26,323 nucleotides of DNA, taken from the NCBI GenBank assembly GCA_051867975.1, contig JBJDZM010000103.1, positions 1 through 26,323 of the forward strand, written 5' to 3'. The number at the start of each line of letters is the position of its first letter. The stretch's first letter is position 1. Made by a program: the position numbers and the translations under genes. This stretch comes from SVTX01 sp051867975. Lineage in GTDB: Bacteria > Bacillota > Clostridia > Oscillospirales > CAG-272. Under the pieces are notes generated by a model, which was not told the DNA's origin, searched no databases, and saw only the letters and a program-made list of their open reading frames with translations. Shown one piece after another: positions 1 through 6,735 of the stretch.

Positions 1-83
1 TATTGTTTTTTTTCGCTATATCTGTTGGTTACCCCAACATTTATTATAGAACCATTTTATTTGCACTGCCGCCGTGCGAGCCT

Positions 84-171
84 TGCCCCTCATCCGCCAA
101 CGGCTGAAAGCCGTTGCCACCTTCCCCCGAGGGGGAAGGCTAAGTAAGGCTTCCCCTCGGGGAAAAGGCTA
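84..171. repeat. Palindromic intergenic repeat (three hairpins)
   Basis: Three successive inverted repeats are packed here: CAACGGCT/AGCCGTTG (98-116), CCTTCCCCC/GGGGGAAGG (120-139) and a related imperfect CTTCCCC/GGGGAA hairpin (about 150-165). The second and third hairpins look like diverged copies of one unit. I recognise the CTTCCCC..GGGGAAG style as a common intergenic palindrome in Clostridia assemblies, but cannot confirm copy number. It lies directly upstream of the promoter at 181. No coding potential is convincing; bases 1-83 show nothing else I can name. Confidence 0.6.
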
Positions 172-180
172 AATTTCCTA

Positions 181-209
181 TTGACAAATGACCGCAAATA
201 ATGTAGAAT
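181..209 (+). promoter_or_regulatory. Sigma-A promoter of the lipoprotein/HprK-like operon
   Basis: A perfect -35 (TTGACA, 181-186) is followed after 17 bp by TAGAAT (204-209), one mismatch from the consensus -10. Transcription would start near 216, so translation must begin at the ATG at 259 and not at the in-frame ATG at 214. Confidence 0.8.
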
Positions 210-258
210 ATATTTGAATGGGAGAAAAATGCCGTTCACACGGCAGAAAGGGATTATC

Positions 259-456
259 ATGAGAAAATTTTTTGCTCTCTTGCTCGCTTCTTTGTTGCTT
301 TGCACGCTCTTGACCGCATGCACCAAAGATGAGGAAGAAACTGCCGAGCCTGTTGTCGGCGGACTTGATGAGGAGACCGGAGATTATTACGTTCCCGAGC
401 CTGATGACGGCGAGGAAACCAAAAACTATGAGCTTGGCGGCGTTCCGCTGACTTGA
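259..456 (+). CDS. Small lipoprotein with C-terminal ELGGVPLT tag
   Basis: This is a 65-residue secreted lipoprotein of unknown function. Residues 1-20 form a short basic N-region and a Leu/Ala-rich hydrophobic core, ending in the lipobox LTAC with Cys21 as the predicted lipidated residue. The rest is short, acidic and unstructured-looking (KDEEE, then EPDDGEE) and ends exactly with KNYELGGVPLT. The same last eight residues close the next gene, although the bodies differ. The start at 259 is chosen because AGAAAGGG lies just upstream and the promoter at 181-209 excludes the earlier in-frame ATG. It is the first gene of an operon with the second lipoprotein and the HprK-like gene. The C-terminal tag could be a recognition or modification site (inference). 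No named family is recognised. Confidence 0.8.
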   Translation: MRKFFALLLASLLLCTLLTACTKDEEETAEPVVGGLDEETGDYYVPEPDDGEETKNYELGGVPLT

Positions 457-478
457 TTTTTTGGACTATAGCGTGAAA

Positions 479-572
479 GTAACTTCCGGTTAACGTTGAA
501 GTTACCTATTTTACCCACGAATTTTGCTCTGCAAAATTCACTGATTGCATTTATGCTGCCGCAAAGCGGCAG
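479..572 (+). other. Three perfect hairpins between the two lipoprotein genes
   Basis: The gap holds three consecutive perfect inverted repeats: GTAACTTC/GAAGTTAC (479-505, loop 11), GAATTTTGC/GCAAAATTC (519-539, loop 3) and CTGCCGC/GCGGCAG (556-572, loop 3). None is followed by a long T run, so none looks like an ordinary intrinsic terminator. In the transcript they could adjust the ratio of the two lipoprotein mRNAs by processing, stability or attenuation (inference). The middle one resembles the GTTGAAATTTGC hairpin at 21040-21066. Confidence 0.6.
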
Positions 573-585
573 AGTGGAGATCTTT

Positions 586-1113
586 ATGAAAAAGAACAGA
601 TTTTTGAGAGTTTTGGGCGTTATTTTGTCTTTTGCGCTTGCAACCTCGCTTTTTGCGTGCAGCGAAATTGAGATTGAAACCGCGTCCGACACGGAGCAGA
701 CCACAGAGTCCGAGACCGTAACGGATGGGGATAGCGCAACAGAGTCTAAGACAGAGTCTAATACAGAGTCCGAAAGCGAATCCGAAAAGGAGTCCGAAAA
801 GGAATCCGAAAAGGAGTCCGAGAAAGAATCCGAGAAAGAATCCGAGAAAGAATCCGAGAAAGAATCCGAGAAAGAATCCGAGAAAGAATCCGAAAAGGAA
901 TCCGAGAAGGAATCCGAGAAAGAATCCGAGAAAGAATCCGAGAAAGAATCCGAGAAAGAATCCGAGAAGGAATCTGAAAAGGAGTCCGAGAAGGAATCCG
1001 AGAAGGAATCCGAGAAGGAATCCGAGAAGGAATCTGAAAAGGAGTCCGAAACAGATTCCAAAGAGGAAATAACAGAGAAAAACCACGAGCTTGGCGGTGT
1101 ACCGCTTACATAA
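586..1113 (+). CDS. Lipoprotein with 22 SEKE repeats and ELGGVPLT tag
   Basis: This is a 175-residue predicted lipoprotein. Residues 1-24 are the signal peptide, with lipobox LFAC and Cys25. A Ser/Thr/Glu-rich linker follows, then 22 uninterrupted Ser-Glu-Lys-Glu units encoded at 781-1044, then a short acidic segment ending KNHELGGVPLT. The SEKE array has alternating charges, no hydrophobics and no Cys, so it is probably a helical or extended stalk that holds the C-terminal tag away from the membrane (inference). The ATG at 586 is chosen because it begins a canonical lipoprotein signal with GTGGAG upstream; the earlier in-frame start at 496 would add about 30 residues of poor signal character. 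The gene is 17 bp upstream of the HprK-like gene. Codons of the tag differ synonymously from those in the first lipoprotein, which points to protein-level conservation. Confidence 0.8.
   Translation: MKKNRFLRVLGVILSFALATSLFACSEIEIETASDTEQTTESETVTDGDSATESKTESNTESESESEKESEKESEKESEKESEKESEKESEKESEKESEKESEKESEKESEKESEKESEKESEKESEKESEKESEKESEKESEKESEKESEKESETDSKEEITEKNHELGGVPLT
781..1044 (+). repeat. 12-bp tandem repeat, 22 units, coding SEKE
   Basis: Twenty-two contiguous 12-bp units of the type TCCGAGAAAGAA run in frame. They vary only at synonymous positions (GAA/GAG, AAA/AAG, TCC/TCT). Variation is patchy: a central block of near-identical units is flanked by diverged ones, as expected from replication slippage. 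Because units are a multiple of three, copy-number change would lengthen or shorten the stalk without a frameshift. Confidence 0.9.
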
Positions 1114-1130
1114 AAAGGGAGGCGCAGAGT

Positions 1131-1847
1131 ATGCGGGACTATCATGATTTCTTCATAAGAGTTGCAGAACTCAACGTCAGGTTACTCTGCGATTTTCCTT
1201 ATGCACAAAGGCTGTGCTCCGATTTTATTACCGATGCGCCCGATGCCGATATCACCGCCCGTGTCTCGAAAGAAGAGATTGCGTCCGAACAGGCAAATTA
1301 CGCCGAGGGGCTTTTCTCGGACGCTTACTGCGAGGGAATATGTCTTTACCGCTCGATCGCCGAAAGACTGCCCGAATTTGACGGCTTTGTCTTCCACGGC
1401 GCCGCGGTCAAGATAAACGGACACGGAGTTATCTTCGCCGCACCGTCGGGTGTCGGTAAATCAACGCATATTTCGCTCCTTTTTGAGAATTACCCCGCAA
1501 ATGTCAGCATTATCAACGGCGATAAGCCGATAATCAGACAAATTGACGGAGATTGGAGCGTTTTTTCCACGCCGTGGGCAGGAAAAGAGGGGTGGAGAGA
1601 GAATACGTCGGCTCTGCTTACCGCCGTCGTGCTTCTTGAACGCTCGGATACGAATTTCATCGAAGAGGTATCGCCCAAGGACTATTTTGGCGCGATAGCG
1701 AGGCAGGTCTACCTGCCGCGCACTTCCGACGGGCAGATCCTGACCTTCGATCTGCTTGATGAGATGTCACGGGCGGTCAGATTCTATCGGCTCGGGTGCA
1801 ATATCTCAAACGCCGCCGCCGAGACGTCATATAATGCGCTGAAGTAG
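1131..1847 (+). CDS. HPr kinase-like P-loop protein
   Basis: This is a 238-residue protein resembling the C-terminal catalytic core of HPr kinase/phosphorylase and the small HprK-like kinases of peptide-modification loci. It shows an FHG motif (residues 88-90), a Walker A APSGVGKST (104-112), INGDK (128-132) and TPWAGKEGW (147-155), in the expected order. It has no signal peptide or membrane helix, so it should act in the cytosol before lipoprotein export. It lacks the N-terminal domain of true HprK, and nothing suggests a PTS regulator. GGGAGG precedes the ATG and it sits 17 bp after the tagged lipoprotein gene, so the genes are co-transcribed. In the paeninodin lasso-peptide system an HprK-like kinase phosphorylates the C-terminal Ser of the precursor. 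Here both neighbours end in Thr, so they are plausible substrates (inference). Confidence 0.75.
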   Translation: MRDYHDFFIRVAELNVRLLCDFPYAQRLCSDFITDAPDADITARVSKEEIASEQANYAEGLFSDAYCEGICLYRSIAERLPEFDGFVFHGAAVKINGHGVIFAAPSGVGKSTHISLLFENYPANVSIINGDKPIIRQIDGDWSVFSTPWAGKEGWRENTSALLTAVVLLERSDTNFIEEVSPKDYFGAIARQVYLPRTSDGQILTFDLLDEMSRAVRFYRLGCNISNAAAETSYNALK

Positions 1848-1863
1848 GGATAAATGAGGAAAA

Positions 1864-1889
1864 AGGGCTGTTGCAATCGCAACAGCCCT
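1864..1889. terminator. Intrinsic terminator between convergent genes
   Basis: A perfect 11-bp stem AGGGCTGTTGC/GCAACAGCCCT has a 4-nt loop. The upstream A run (1860-1864) becomes a T run on the minus strand, so it is a good terminator for leftward asnA transcription. For rightward transcription the stem is present but the T run is poor. Confidence 0.7.
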
Positions 1890-1949
1890 CTATTTGATGA
1901 TAAAGTTCGATTTATCAGATTATCGCATGACAATAAGCGATTGACCGCT

Positions 1950-2100
1950 TTTCTCTTTGCCACAAGAGGCGCAAGAGAAAAGCTTGGCAAAAGAGAAACG
2001 CCGCAAGGAGATGTTTCGCCGCGTGCGCGCGGCGACCGCCCTTTCGCGGGCGGCTGGCGACAAGCCTTTGAAAAGGCTTGAGCGAAACTTTCCTGAAGAC
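1950..2100. repeat. Palindromic intergenic repeats downstream of asnA
   Basis: Several stem-loops are packed between the asnA stop and its terminator: TTTTCTCTT/AAGAGAAAA (around 1950-1980), CCGCCC/GCGGGCGG (2037-2054) and CAAGCCTTT/AAAGGCTTG (about 2060-2080), plus a GCCGCG/CGCGGC element. No convincing gene is present. The minus-strand unit around CAAGCCTTTTCAAAGGCTTG resembles intergenic repeats I recall from related Clostridia, but copy number cannot be tested here. Confidence 0.5.
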
Positions 2101-2120
2101 ATCGCCGTTGCGTTTTCGTC

Positions 2121-3128
2121 TTAAAGCAACGGCACGCCTGCGCGCTCGCAGACCTTCACCGTTTCCTCGTCCCATATGCTCGACTGTACCTCGCCGATGT
2201 GAGCGCATCCCATCATAAGCATGCAAAGACGCGACTGCCCGATACCGCCGCCTATCGTGAGCGGAAGCTCATTATTCAAAAGCATTTTGTGGAAAGGCAA
2301 ATTTCTTCTTTCGTCGCACCCTGCAATCGTCAGTTGCCTGTCAAGCGACTCCGCGTCAACTCGGATTCCCATTGAGGAAATTTCAAGCGCGCGCCCAAGC
2401 GTCTCGTCCCAGAAGAAAATGTCTCCGTTGAGTTGCCAATCGTCGTAGTCGGGCGCTCTGCCGTCGTGGGGCTTGCCCGATTTCAGTTTTCCGCCTATCT
2501 GCATGATAAACGCGGTCTTGTGTTCCTTCAAAAACTCGTTCTCGCGCTCACTGCTTGAAAGCTCGGGATACATATCCTCAAGCTCCTGCGAGGTCACAAA
2601 GGTAACGTCGGGGCAAAGCTCCGTGCGCAGCTGGGGATAGCGGACGTGAAGCAGGTCGTTCGTCGCGCATATTGCACGGACGATAGAGCGCACGATGAGC
2701 TTGAGATAGTCGAGATTTCTGTTCTCCCGAGTGATGATCTTTTCCCAATCCCACTGGTCAACGTAAATTGAGTGGACGTTGTCAAGCTCCTCGTCGCGGC
2801 GGATGGCGTTCATGTCGGTGTAAAGACCGTTGCCGACGCTGAATCCGTAACGCTTAAGGGCAAGTCTCTTCCACTTTGCCAGCGAGTGGACGACCTGCGC
2901 GTCAAGCCCTATTGCCGGCACGTCAAAGGAAACGGGACGTTCAACTCCGTTTAAGTTGTCGTTAAGTCCGCTTTCCTCGGTGACGAAAAGGGGCGCGGAA
3001 ACGCGCTTTAAGTTGAGAGTTTTTGAAAATTCCTCTTGAAAAGTGTTCTTTATAAACGCTATGGCGCGCTGGGTGTCATAGGCATCGAGGGCGGGCGTAT
3101 AGCCCTTTGGAATATAGCTTTTTTTCAT
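2121..3128 (-). CDS. asnA: Aspartate--ammonia ligase (asparagine synthetase A)
   Basis: AsnA makes asparagine from aspartate, ATP and ammonia in the cytosol; it resembles class II aminoacyl-tRNA synthetases and does not use glutamine. The 335-residue product is close to the usual 330. Family features are visible along its length: the N-terminal region leading to KRVSAPLFV, the segment around VVHSLAKWKRLAL, the stretch DMNAIRRDEELDNVHSIYVDQWDWEK, SSMGIRVD, and near the C-terminus LPLTIGGGIGQSRLCMLMM. The start at 3128 is chosen because AGGAGAAAC precedes it and the longer reading frame would overlap the promoter. It has its own promoter on the minus strand, divergent from pepF, and converges on the HprK-like gene. 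It is a housekeeping enzyme; there is no reason to link it to lasso-type cyclases, which are AsnB-like. Confidence 0.93.
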   Translation of the reverse strand: MKKSYIPKGYTPALDAYDTQRAIAFIKNTFQEEFSKTLNLKRVSAPLFVTEESGLNDNLNGVERPVSFDVPAIGLDAQVVHSLAKWKRLALKRYGFSVGNGLYTDMNAIRRDEELDNVHSIYVDQWDWEKIITRENRNLDYLKLIVRSIVRAICATNDLLHVRYPQLRTELCPDVTFVTSQELEDMYPELSSSERENEFLKEHKTAFIMQIGGKLKSGKPHDGRAPDYDDWQLNGDIFFWDETLGRALEISSMGIRVDAESLDRQLTIAGCDERRNLPFHKMLLNNELPLTIGGGIGQSRLCMLMMGCAHIGEVQSSIWDEETVKVCERAGVPLL

Positions 3129-3180
3129 AATGTTTCTCCTCATATGTATTGTGCGATCATGAGAGCTTCGATATGAAGAA

Positions 3181-3209
3181 ATTATACCACCTTTTTCCTG
3201 CCCGGTCAA
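3181..3209 (-). promoter_or_regulatory. asnA promoter
   Basis: Read on the minus strand, TTGACC (3209-3204) is followed after 17 bp by a perfect TATAAT (3186-3181). The leader to the asnA ATG at 3128 is about 45 nt. Confidence 0.8.
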
Positions 3210-3259
3210 CACTTTTTTGCCCCGATACCCCATTTTTTAAAAAAATATACGAAATACGC

Positions 3260-3288
3260 TTGAAAATCGTTCATTTTAATGGTATAAT
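3260..3288 (+). promoter_or_regulatory. pepF promoter
   Basis: TTGAAA (3260-3265), a 17-bp spacer and a perfect TATAAT (3283-3288). It is divergent from the asnA promoter. Transcription would start near 3295, which rules out the ATG at 3288-3294 as the gene start and supports 3330. Confidence 0.82.
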
Positions 3289-3329
3289 TGTTCATGAATA
3301 TTTTTTCTAACTCCAAGGAGGACACCGAA

Positions 3330-5108
3330 ATGGGTAAAAACAGACAGGACGTCGCCGAAAACCTCAAATGGAGGCTCGGAGACATTTTTGCAAGCACCGA
3401 CGAATGGAACAGGGCTTATGACGAGGTCTCGACCATGCTCGACTTTTCAAAATACGAAGGAAAGCTCTCTGATGCCGAGACTCTCTTGGCTTGCCTTAAG
3501 GATATAAACAAGGTCGTCTACAAGCTCAGCCACCTCGCGGTCTACGCTATGATGCTCCACGACCAGGACACGCGCAACTCCGACGCGCTCGCGCTCCAAT
3601 CACGCATCGATATGCTTGAAATGCAGTTCGGCGGCGCGGTCGCTTTCGTCAATCCCGAGCTTACATCGCTCCCCACGGAGTATCTTGAATCGCTTATTGC
3701 CGACCCGAGATTCTCCGACTACGACTACACGATCCGTCAGACGATCAAGAGCAAGCCCCACGTTCTCTCCAAAGAAATAGAGGCTATGCTCACTCAGGAA
3801 TCGACCATATTCGGCGGATTCCAGAAGGTCTTTTCGATGATAGACAACGCCGATTTCCCCTACCCGACGATAAAGGTCGACGGAGAGCGAGTACAGGTAA
3901 CTCACGGTATGTACGGCGTGCTGCTTCACCACCCCGACCGCCGCGTTCGCCGCGATGCTTTCAAGGCGTACTACAAGGCGTACATCGGTCTTATCAACAC
4001 GATAACCGCCGCTTACTGCGGTAACGTCGAAAAGGACGTATTCTTGGCGCGCACGAGAAAATACAACTCCGCGCTGGAGATGAGCATGGCGCGCGAGGAC
4101 GTTGACGTTAAGGTATACAAGAACCTATTGAGAAGCGTCAAGAAGGGACTTCCCCTGCTCCACCGCTACTACCGCGACAAGAAAAAGCTCATGGGTGTCG
4201 CTACGATGCACATGTACGACGTCTACGTCTCTCCCATTGAGGACGCGGAGCTTAAGCTCGATTACGAGGACGCGTTCAAGGTAGTAAAAGAGGGACTTTC
4301 TCCCCTCGGCGAGGAGTACGCAAGGCTGCTTGACACGGCGCACGACTCGGGCTGGATAGACGTTGAGGAGACCGAGGGCAAGAGAAGCGGAGCATACAGC
4401 TCAAGCGTTTACGGACTCAAGCACCCCTACGTTCTTCTCAACTACCAGAAGACGACGAGCGACGTATTTACGATCGCTCATGAGTTAGGTCACGCGATGC
4501 ACTCGTATTTCTCAGAGAAAAATCAGCCTCAGGAAAAGGCGGATTACACCCTTTTCGTTGCCGAGGTCGCAAGTACTGTAAACGAAGTATTGCTTCTCAA
4601 ATATCTCATGAAGACGACGACCGACGAAAAGCTCAAAAAATATCTCCTTTCCTATTATATGGATATGCTGAAGGGTACGCTCTTCCGTCAGACACAGTTT
4701 GCAGAGTTTGAGTACATCGCGCACGACATGTGCGAGAAGGGACAGCCCCTGACGACGGATGCTCTTTGCAAGGTATATCTTGACCTTAACAAGAAGTATT
4801 ACGGCAGAAGCGTTCGTTCGGACGACGAAATTGCCTACGAGTGGGCGAGAATACCGCACTTCTACCGCTCCTTCTACGTTTACAAGTATGCAACGGGAAT
4901 CATCACCGCGGTATCGATTGCCGAGCGCATCTACAACGAGGGACAATCGGCGGTCGATGATTACTTCAAGTTCCTCTCCTCGGGCGGATCGGACAGCCCC
5001 GTTGAGCTTCTGAAGCTTGCAGGCGTTGACCTTACGAAAATGGACGCGTTTGATTCATGCATGGCATCCTTCAAGGCGGCGCTTGAGGAATTTGAAGCGT
5101 TGGACTGA
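3330..5108 (+). CDS. pepF: Oligoendopeptidase F (M3 family)
   Basis: This is a 592-residue zinc metallopeptidase of the M3B oligoendopeptidase F family, which hydrolyses short peptides, usually in the cytosol. The catalytic zinc motif HELGH lies at residues 384-388. The family C-terminal zinc-ligand region follows (LFVAEVASTVNEVLL), and then the conserved IPHFYRSFYVYKYATG segment. The length matches the usual 590-610. Translation starts at 3330 behind a perfect AAGGAGG. No signal peptide is present. The gene has its own promoter and is followed, with no visible terminator and a 70-bp gap, by the PqqD/S24/XRE set, so read-through is possible. A role in clearing leader peptides or other fragments from the neighbouring system is only an inference; general peptide turnover is the default. 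Confidence 0.93.
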   Translation: MGKNRQDVAENLKWRLGDIFASTDEWNRAYDEVSTMLDFSKYEGKLSDAETLLACLKDINKVVYKLSHLAVYAMMLHDQDTRNSDALALQSRIDMLEMQFGGAVAFVNPELTSLPTEYLESLIADPRFSDYDYTIRQTIKSKPHVLSKEIEAMLTQESTIFGGFQKVFSMIDNADFPYPTIKVDGERVQVTHGMYGVLLHHPDRRVRRDAFKAYYKAYIGLINTITAAYCGNVEKDVFLARTRKYNSALEMSMAREDVDVKVYKNLLRSVKKGLPLLHRYYRDKKKLMGVATMHMYDVYVSPIEDAELKLDYEDAFKVVKEGLSPLGEEYARLLDTAHDSGWIDVEETEGKRSGAYSSSVYGLKHPYVLLNYQKTTSDVFTIAHELGHAMHSYFSEKNQPQEKADYTLFVAEVASTVNEVLLLKYLMKTTTDEKLKKYLLSYYMDMLKGTLFRQTQFAEFEYIAHDMCEKGQPLTTDALCKVYLDLNKKYYGRSVRSDDEIAYEWARIPHFYRSFYVYKYATGIITAVSIAERIYNEGQSAVDDYFKFLSSGGSDSPVELLKLAGVDLTKMDAFDSCMASFKAALEEFEALD

Positions 5109-5178
5109 GAAAACGCAATAAATAAAGCAATCGGGCTATAAATAGTCTATGGTCTTTTTGCAAAATCGAGGTAACATT

Positions 5179-5445
5179 ATGAAAATAAAAGATGGATTTG
5201 TAATCAGAGAGGTCATGGGGAACTTCGTCGTTATCGCAACGGGAGAGGTGAGCCGTGATTTCCACGGAATGGTCAAGCTCAATGAGACCGCCGCCGAGAT
5301 ATGGGGCTATGTGGCAGAGGGAAAAGACCTTGATGCGATAGTCGCCGAAATGCTTTCAAAATACGACGTGGACGAGGCAAAGCTTCGCTCCGACGTTGAA
5401 AGCACGCTTGAAACCTTCAAAAAACAGGGATTTATCGAGTCATGA
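5179..5445 (+). CDS. PqqD-family protein (RRE-like)
   Basis: This is an 88-residue single-domain protein of the PqqD-like family, whose winged-helix fold binds leader or recognition segments of peptides in many RiPP pathways (RRE). Visible family features are the central VKLNETAAEIWGYVAEGKD, then the alternating hydrophobic helix of AEMLSKYDVDEAKLRSDVESTL and the final FKKQGFI. Translation starts at 5179 behind CGAGGT. Its stop overlaps the start of the S24/S26 peptidase gene (ATGA), so the two are translationally coupled. No radical-SAM, transglutaminase-like or AsnB-like partner is in the window. It most plausibly recognises a peptide handled by the HprK-like kinase and/or the peptidase, with the tagged lipoproteins at 259 and 586 as candidates (inference). 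Not related to PQQ synthesis on this evidence. Confidence 0.85.
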   Translation: MKIKDGFVIREVMGNFVVIATGEVSRDFHGMVKLNETAAEIWGYVAEGKDLDAIVAEMLSKYDVDEAKLRSDVESTLETFKKQGFIES

Positions 5446-5882
5446 CCGAAAAAAGCATTGAGGAAATACTCAAAAGCGACGGAATGTACGTAAGCACCAC
5501 GAGCGGAGTCAGCATGTACCCCATGCTCCGTGACCGCAGAGATACGATTGTAGTCACGCCCACGTCGGAAAGACTTGAAAAATACGACGTTGCGCTCTAC
5601 CGCCGCGGTGACAAGTATGTTTTGCACCGTGTTATCAAGGTACTGCCCGACTCGTATGTTATCAGGGGCGACAACTGCGTCGCAAAAGAGTATATTCCCG
5701 ATTCGGACATACTCGGAAAACTCAGCGAGGTTTACAGAGCCGATAAAAAAATTGACTTGAATGGCGGACTATATATAGCCTATGCTCGGTTTATTATATT
5801 TTTTCATCCATTTGTAACACTGAAACAGAAGATCAAGGCAATAATCGGCAGAATCAGCAGAATCAGCAAAGGAGGGCGGTAA
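5442..5882 (+). CDS. S24/S26-family peptidase (SipW-like Ser/His)
   Basis: This 146-residue protein has the signal-peptidase/LexA-type catalytic fold. The nucleophile motif is SGVSMYPMLR with Ser24. The second conserved block is YVLHRVIKV, with His62 where bacterial signal peptidase I has Lys, and the third is IRGDN (74-78). A Ser/His arrangement is typical of ER-type (SipW-like) peptidases. It lacks the usual N-terminal membrane anchor, but residues about 110-122 (LYIAYARFIIFF) are hydrophobic and could associate with the membrane. It overlaps pqqD by 4 bp and abuts the regulator gene, whose ATG follows its stop directly. Such proteins recur beside PqqD and HprK-like proteins in Firmicutes peptide loci. 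The likely role is cleavage of a peptide or secreted precursor; the substrate is unknown. Confidence 0.82.
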   Translation: MTEKSIEEILKSDGMYVSTTSGVSMYPMLRDRRDTIVVTPTSERLEKYDVALYRRGDKYVLHRVIKVLPDSYVIRGDNCVAKEYIPDSDILGKLSEVYRADKKIDLNGGLYIAYARFIIFFHPFVTLKQKIKAIIGRISRISKGGR

Positions 5883-6503
5883 ATGGAGGATATTAAACTT
5901 AATATTGCGCAAAATATCGCCTCTTTGCGCAAAAAGCACGATCTGACGCAGATAGAACTTGCGGAAAAGCTGAATTATTCGGACAAAGCGATCTCAAAAT
6001 GGGAGCGCGCGGAGTCAACGCCCGATATTACGGTGCTGAAGACGATTGCGGACCTGTTCGGTGTGAGTGTCGATTATCTGATACGCTCCGAGCATGAGGC
6101 GGACGAAGAGCCTGTCGGAGACAACCGTGAGATAATCGGATACATAAAACGCCGCCGCATTATTGTGACGATAATGAGTTCGCTTATCGTATGGGTCATA
6201 GCAACGATACTTTTCATCATTCTCGACCTTGTGCTTGACGGCACGTATGCGCATTTTTTGTGTTTTGCGTATGCCGTCCCGGCGGGTGCGCTTATATGGC
6301 TGATCTTCAATTCGATATGGCACAACAGGCGCATGAATTACTTGATAATCTCGATCATGATGTGGTCTCTGCTGTTTGCGATACATATGTCAATACTTGC
6401 CGGCGGGAACAATGCCTGGCAGATGTATCTGCTCGGAATTCCGGGACAGATAATCATTGTGCTGTGGTCGATAATCGGCAAGGGAGTGAAGAAAAACAAA
6501 TAG
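5883..6503 (+). CDS. XRE-family regulator with C-terminal membrane domain
   Basis: This 206-residue protein has an N-terminal HTH_3/XRE DNA-binding domain (residues about 8-66; core LTQIELAEKLNYSDKAISKW, then the TPDITVLKTIADLFGVSVDYL second half). A charged linker follows, and four predicted transmembrane helices lie at about 90-113, 118-138, 145-165 and 175-195. Such membrane-tethered XRE proteins often act as sensors of envelope conditions or partner peptides. The ATG follows the peptidase stop with no gap, and AAAGGAGGG sits within the end of that gene, so the three small genes form one unit closed by the terminator at 6535. It may autoregulate this unit or the lipoprotein operon (inference). 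No ligand domain is visible. Confidence 0.85.
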   Translation: MEDIKLNIAQNIASLRKKHDLTQIELAEKLNYSDKAISKWERAESTPDITVLKTIADLFGVSVDYLIRSEHEADEEPVGDNREIIGYIKRRRIIVTIMSSLIVWVIATILFIILDLVLDGTYAHFLCFAYAVPAGALIWLIFNSIWHNRRMNYLIISIMMWSLLFAIHMSILAGGNNAWQMYLLGIPGQIIIVLWSIIGKGVKKNK

Positions 6504-6534
6504 TTTACTCACACGTATTATAATGAATTGTAGG

Positions 6535-6570
6535 AAAATCGTCGGAGAATTGCCTCTCCGACGATTTTTT
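6535..6570 (+). terminator. Intrinsic terminator after the PqqD/S24/XRE unit
   Basis: Stem AAAATCGTCGGAGA / TCTCCGACGATTTT with a 6-nt loop, ending in a T run. It is the first terminator after pepF, so pepF through the regulator may share one transcript. Confidence 0.9.
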
Positions 6571-6651
6571 GTATGGAAATATACAAGAATGACAGGATTT
6601 CTTTGGACAAAATGACTAAGCGAAGGACGAAAAGTTTGTAAAGACTGCCAA

Positions 6652-6680
6652 TTGAATTCCCCAATTCGGAGTGATATAAT
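6652..6680 (+). promoter_or_regulatory. Promoter of the Cys/His-module lipoprotein
   Basis: TTGAAT (6652-6657), 17-bp spacer, perfect TATAAT (6675-6680). The leader to the ATG at 6736 is about 50 nt and contains CAAGGAGG. Confidence 0.8.
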
Positions 6681-6735
6681 GATAGTAAACAAAGCGTATA
6701 GAAACGCTTTTCAATAATTCTCAAGGAGGCAAATT

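Noticed and set aside
24..38. Small hairpin GTTGG/CCAAC near the left edge
   Set aside because: Only 5 bp of stem and no following T run on the plus strand; cannot be assigned a role.
781..1044. Tandem repeats considered as a CRISPR array
   Set aside because: Units are 12 bp with no unique spacers and are in frame within a lipoprotein gene.
426..1145. Long open frames antisense to, and in another frame of, the SEKE repeat
   Set aside because: They are by-products of the 12-bp repeat having no stop in several frames; composition (SDSF or NPRK repeats) is pure repeat shadow and no RBS or promoter supports them.
259..6503. A classical lasso-peptide locus
   Set aside because: HprK-like, PqqD and S24/S26 parts are present, but no AsnB-like cyclase and no transglutaminase-like leader peptidase; asnA is an unrelated ammonia-dependent synthetase.
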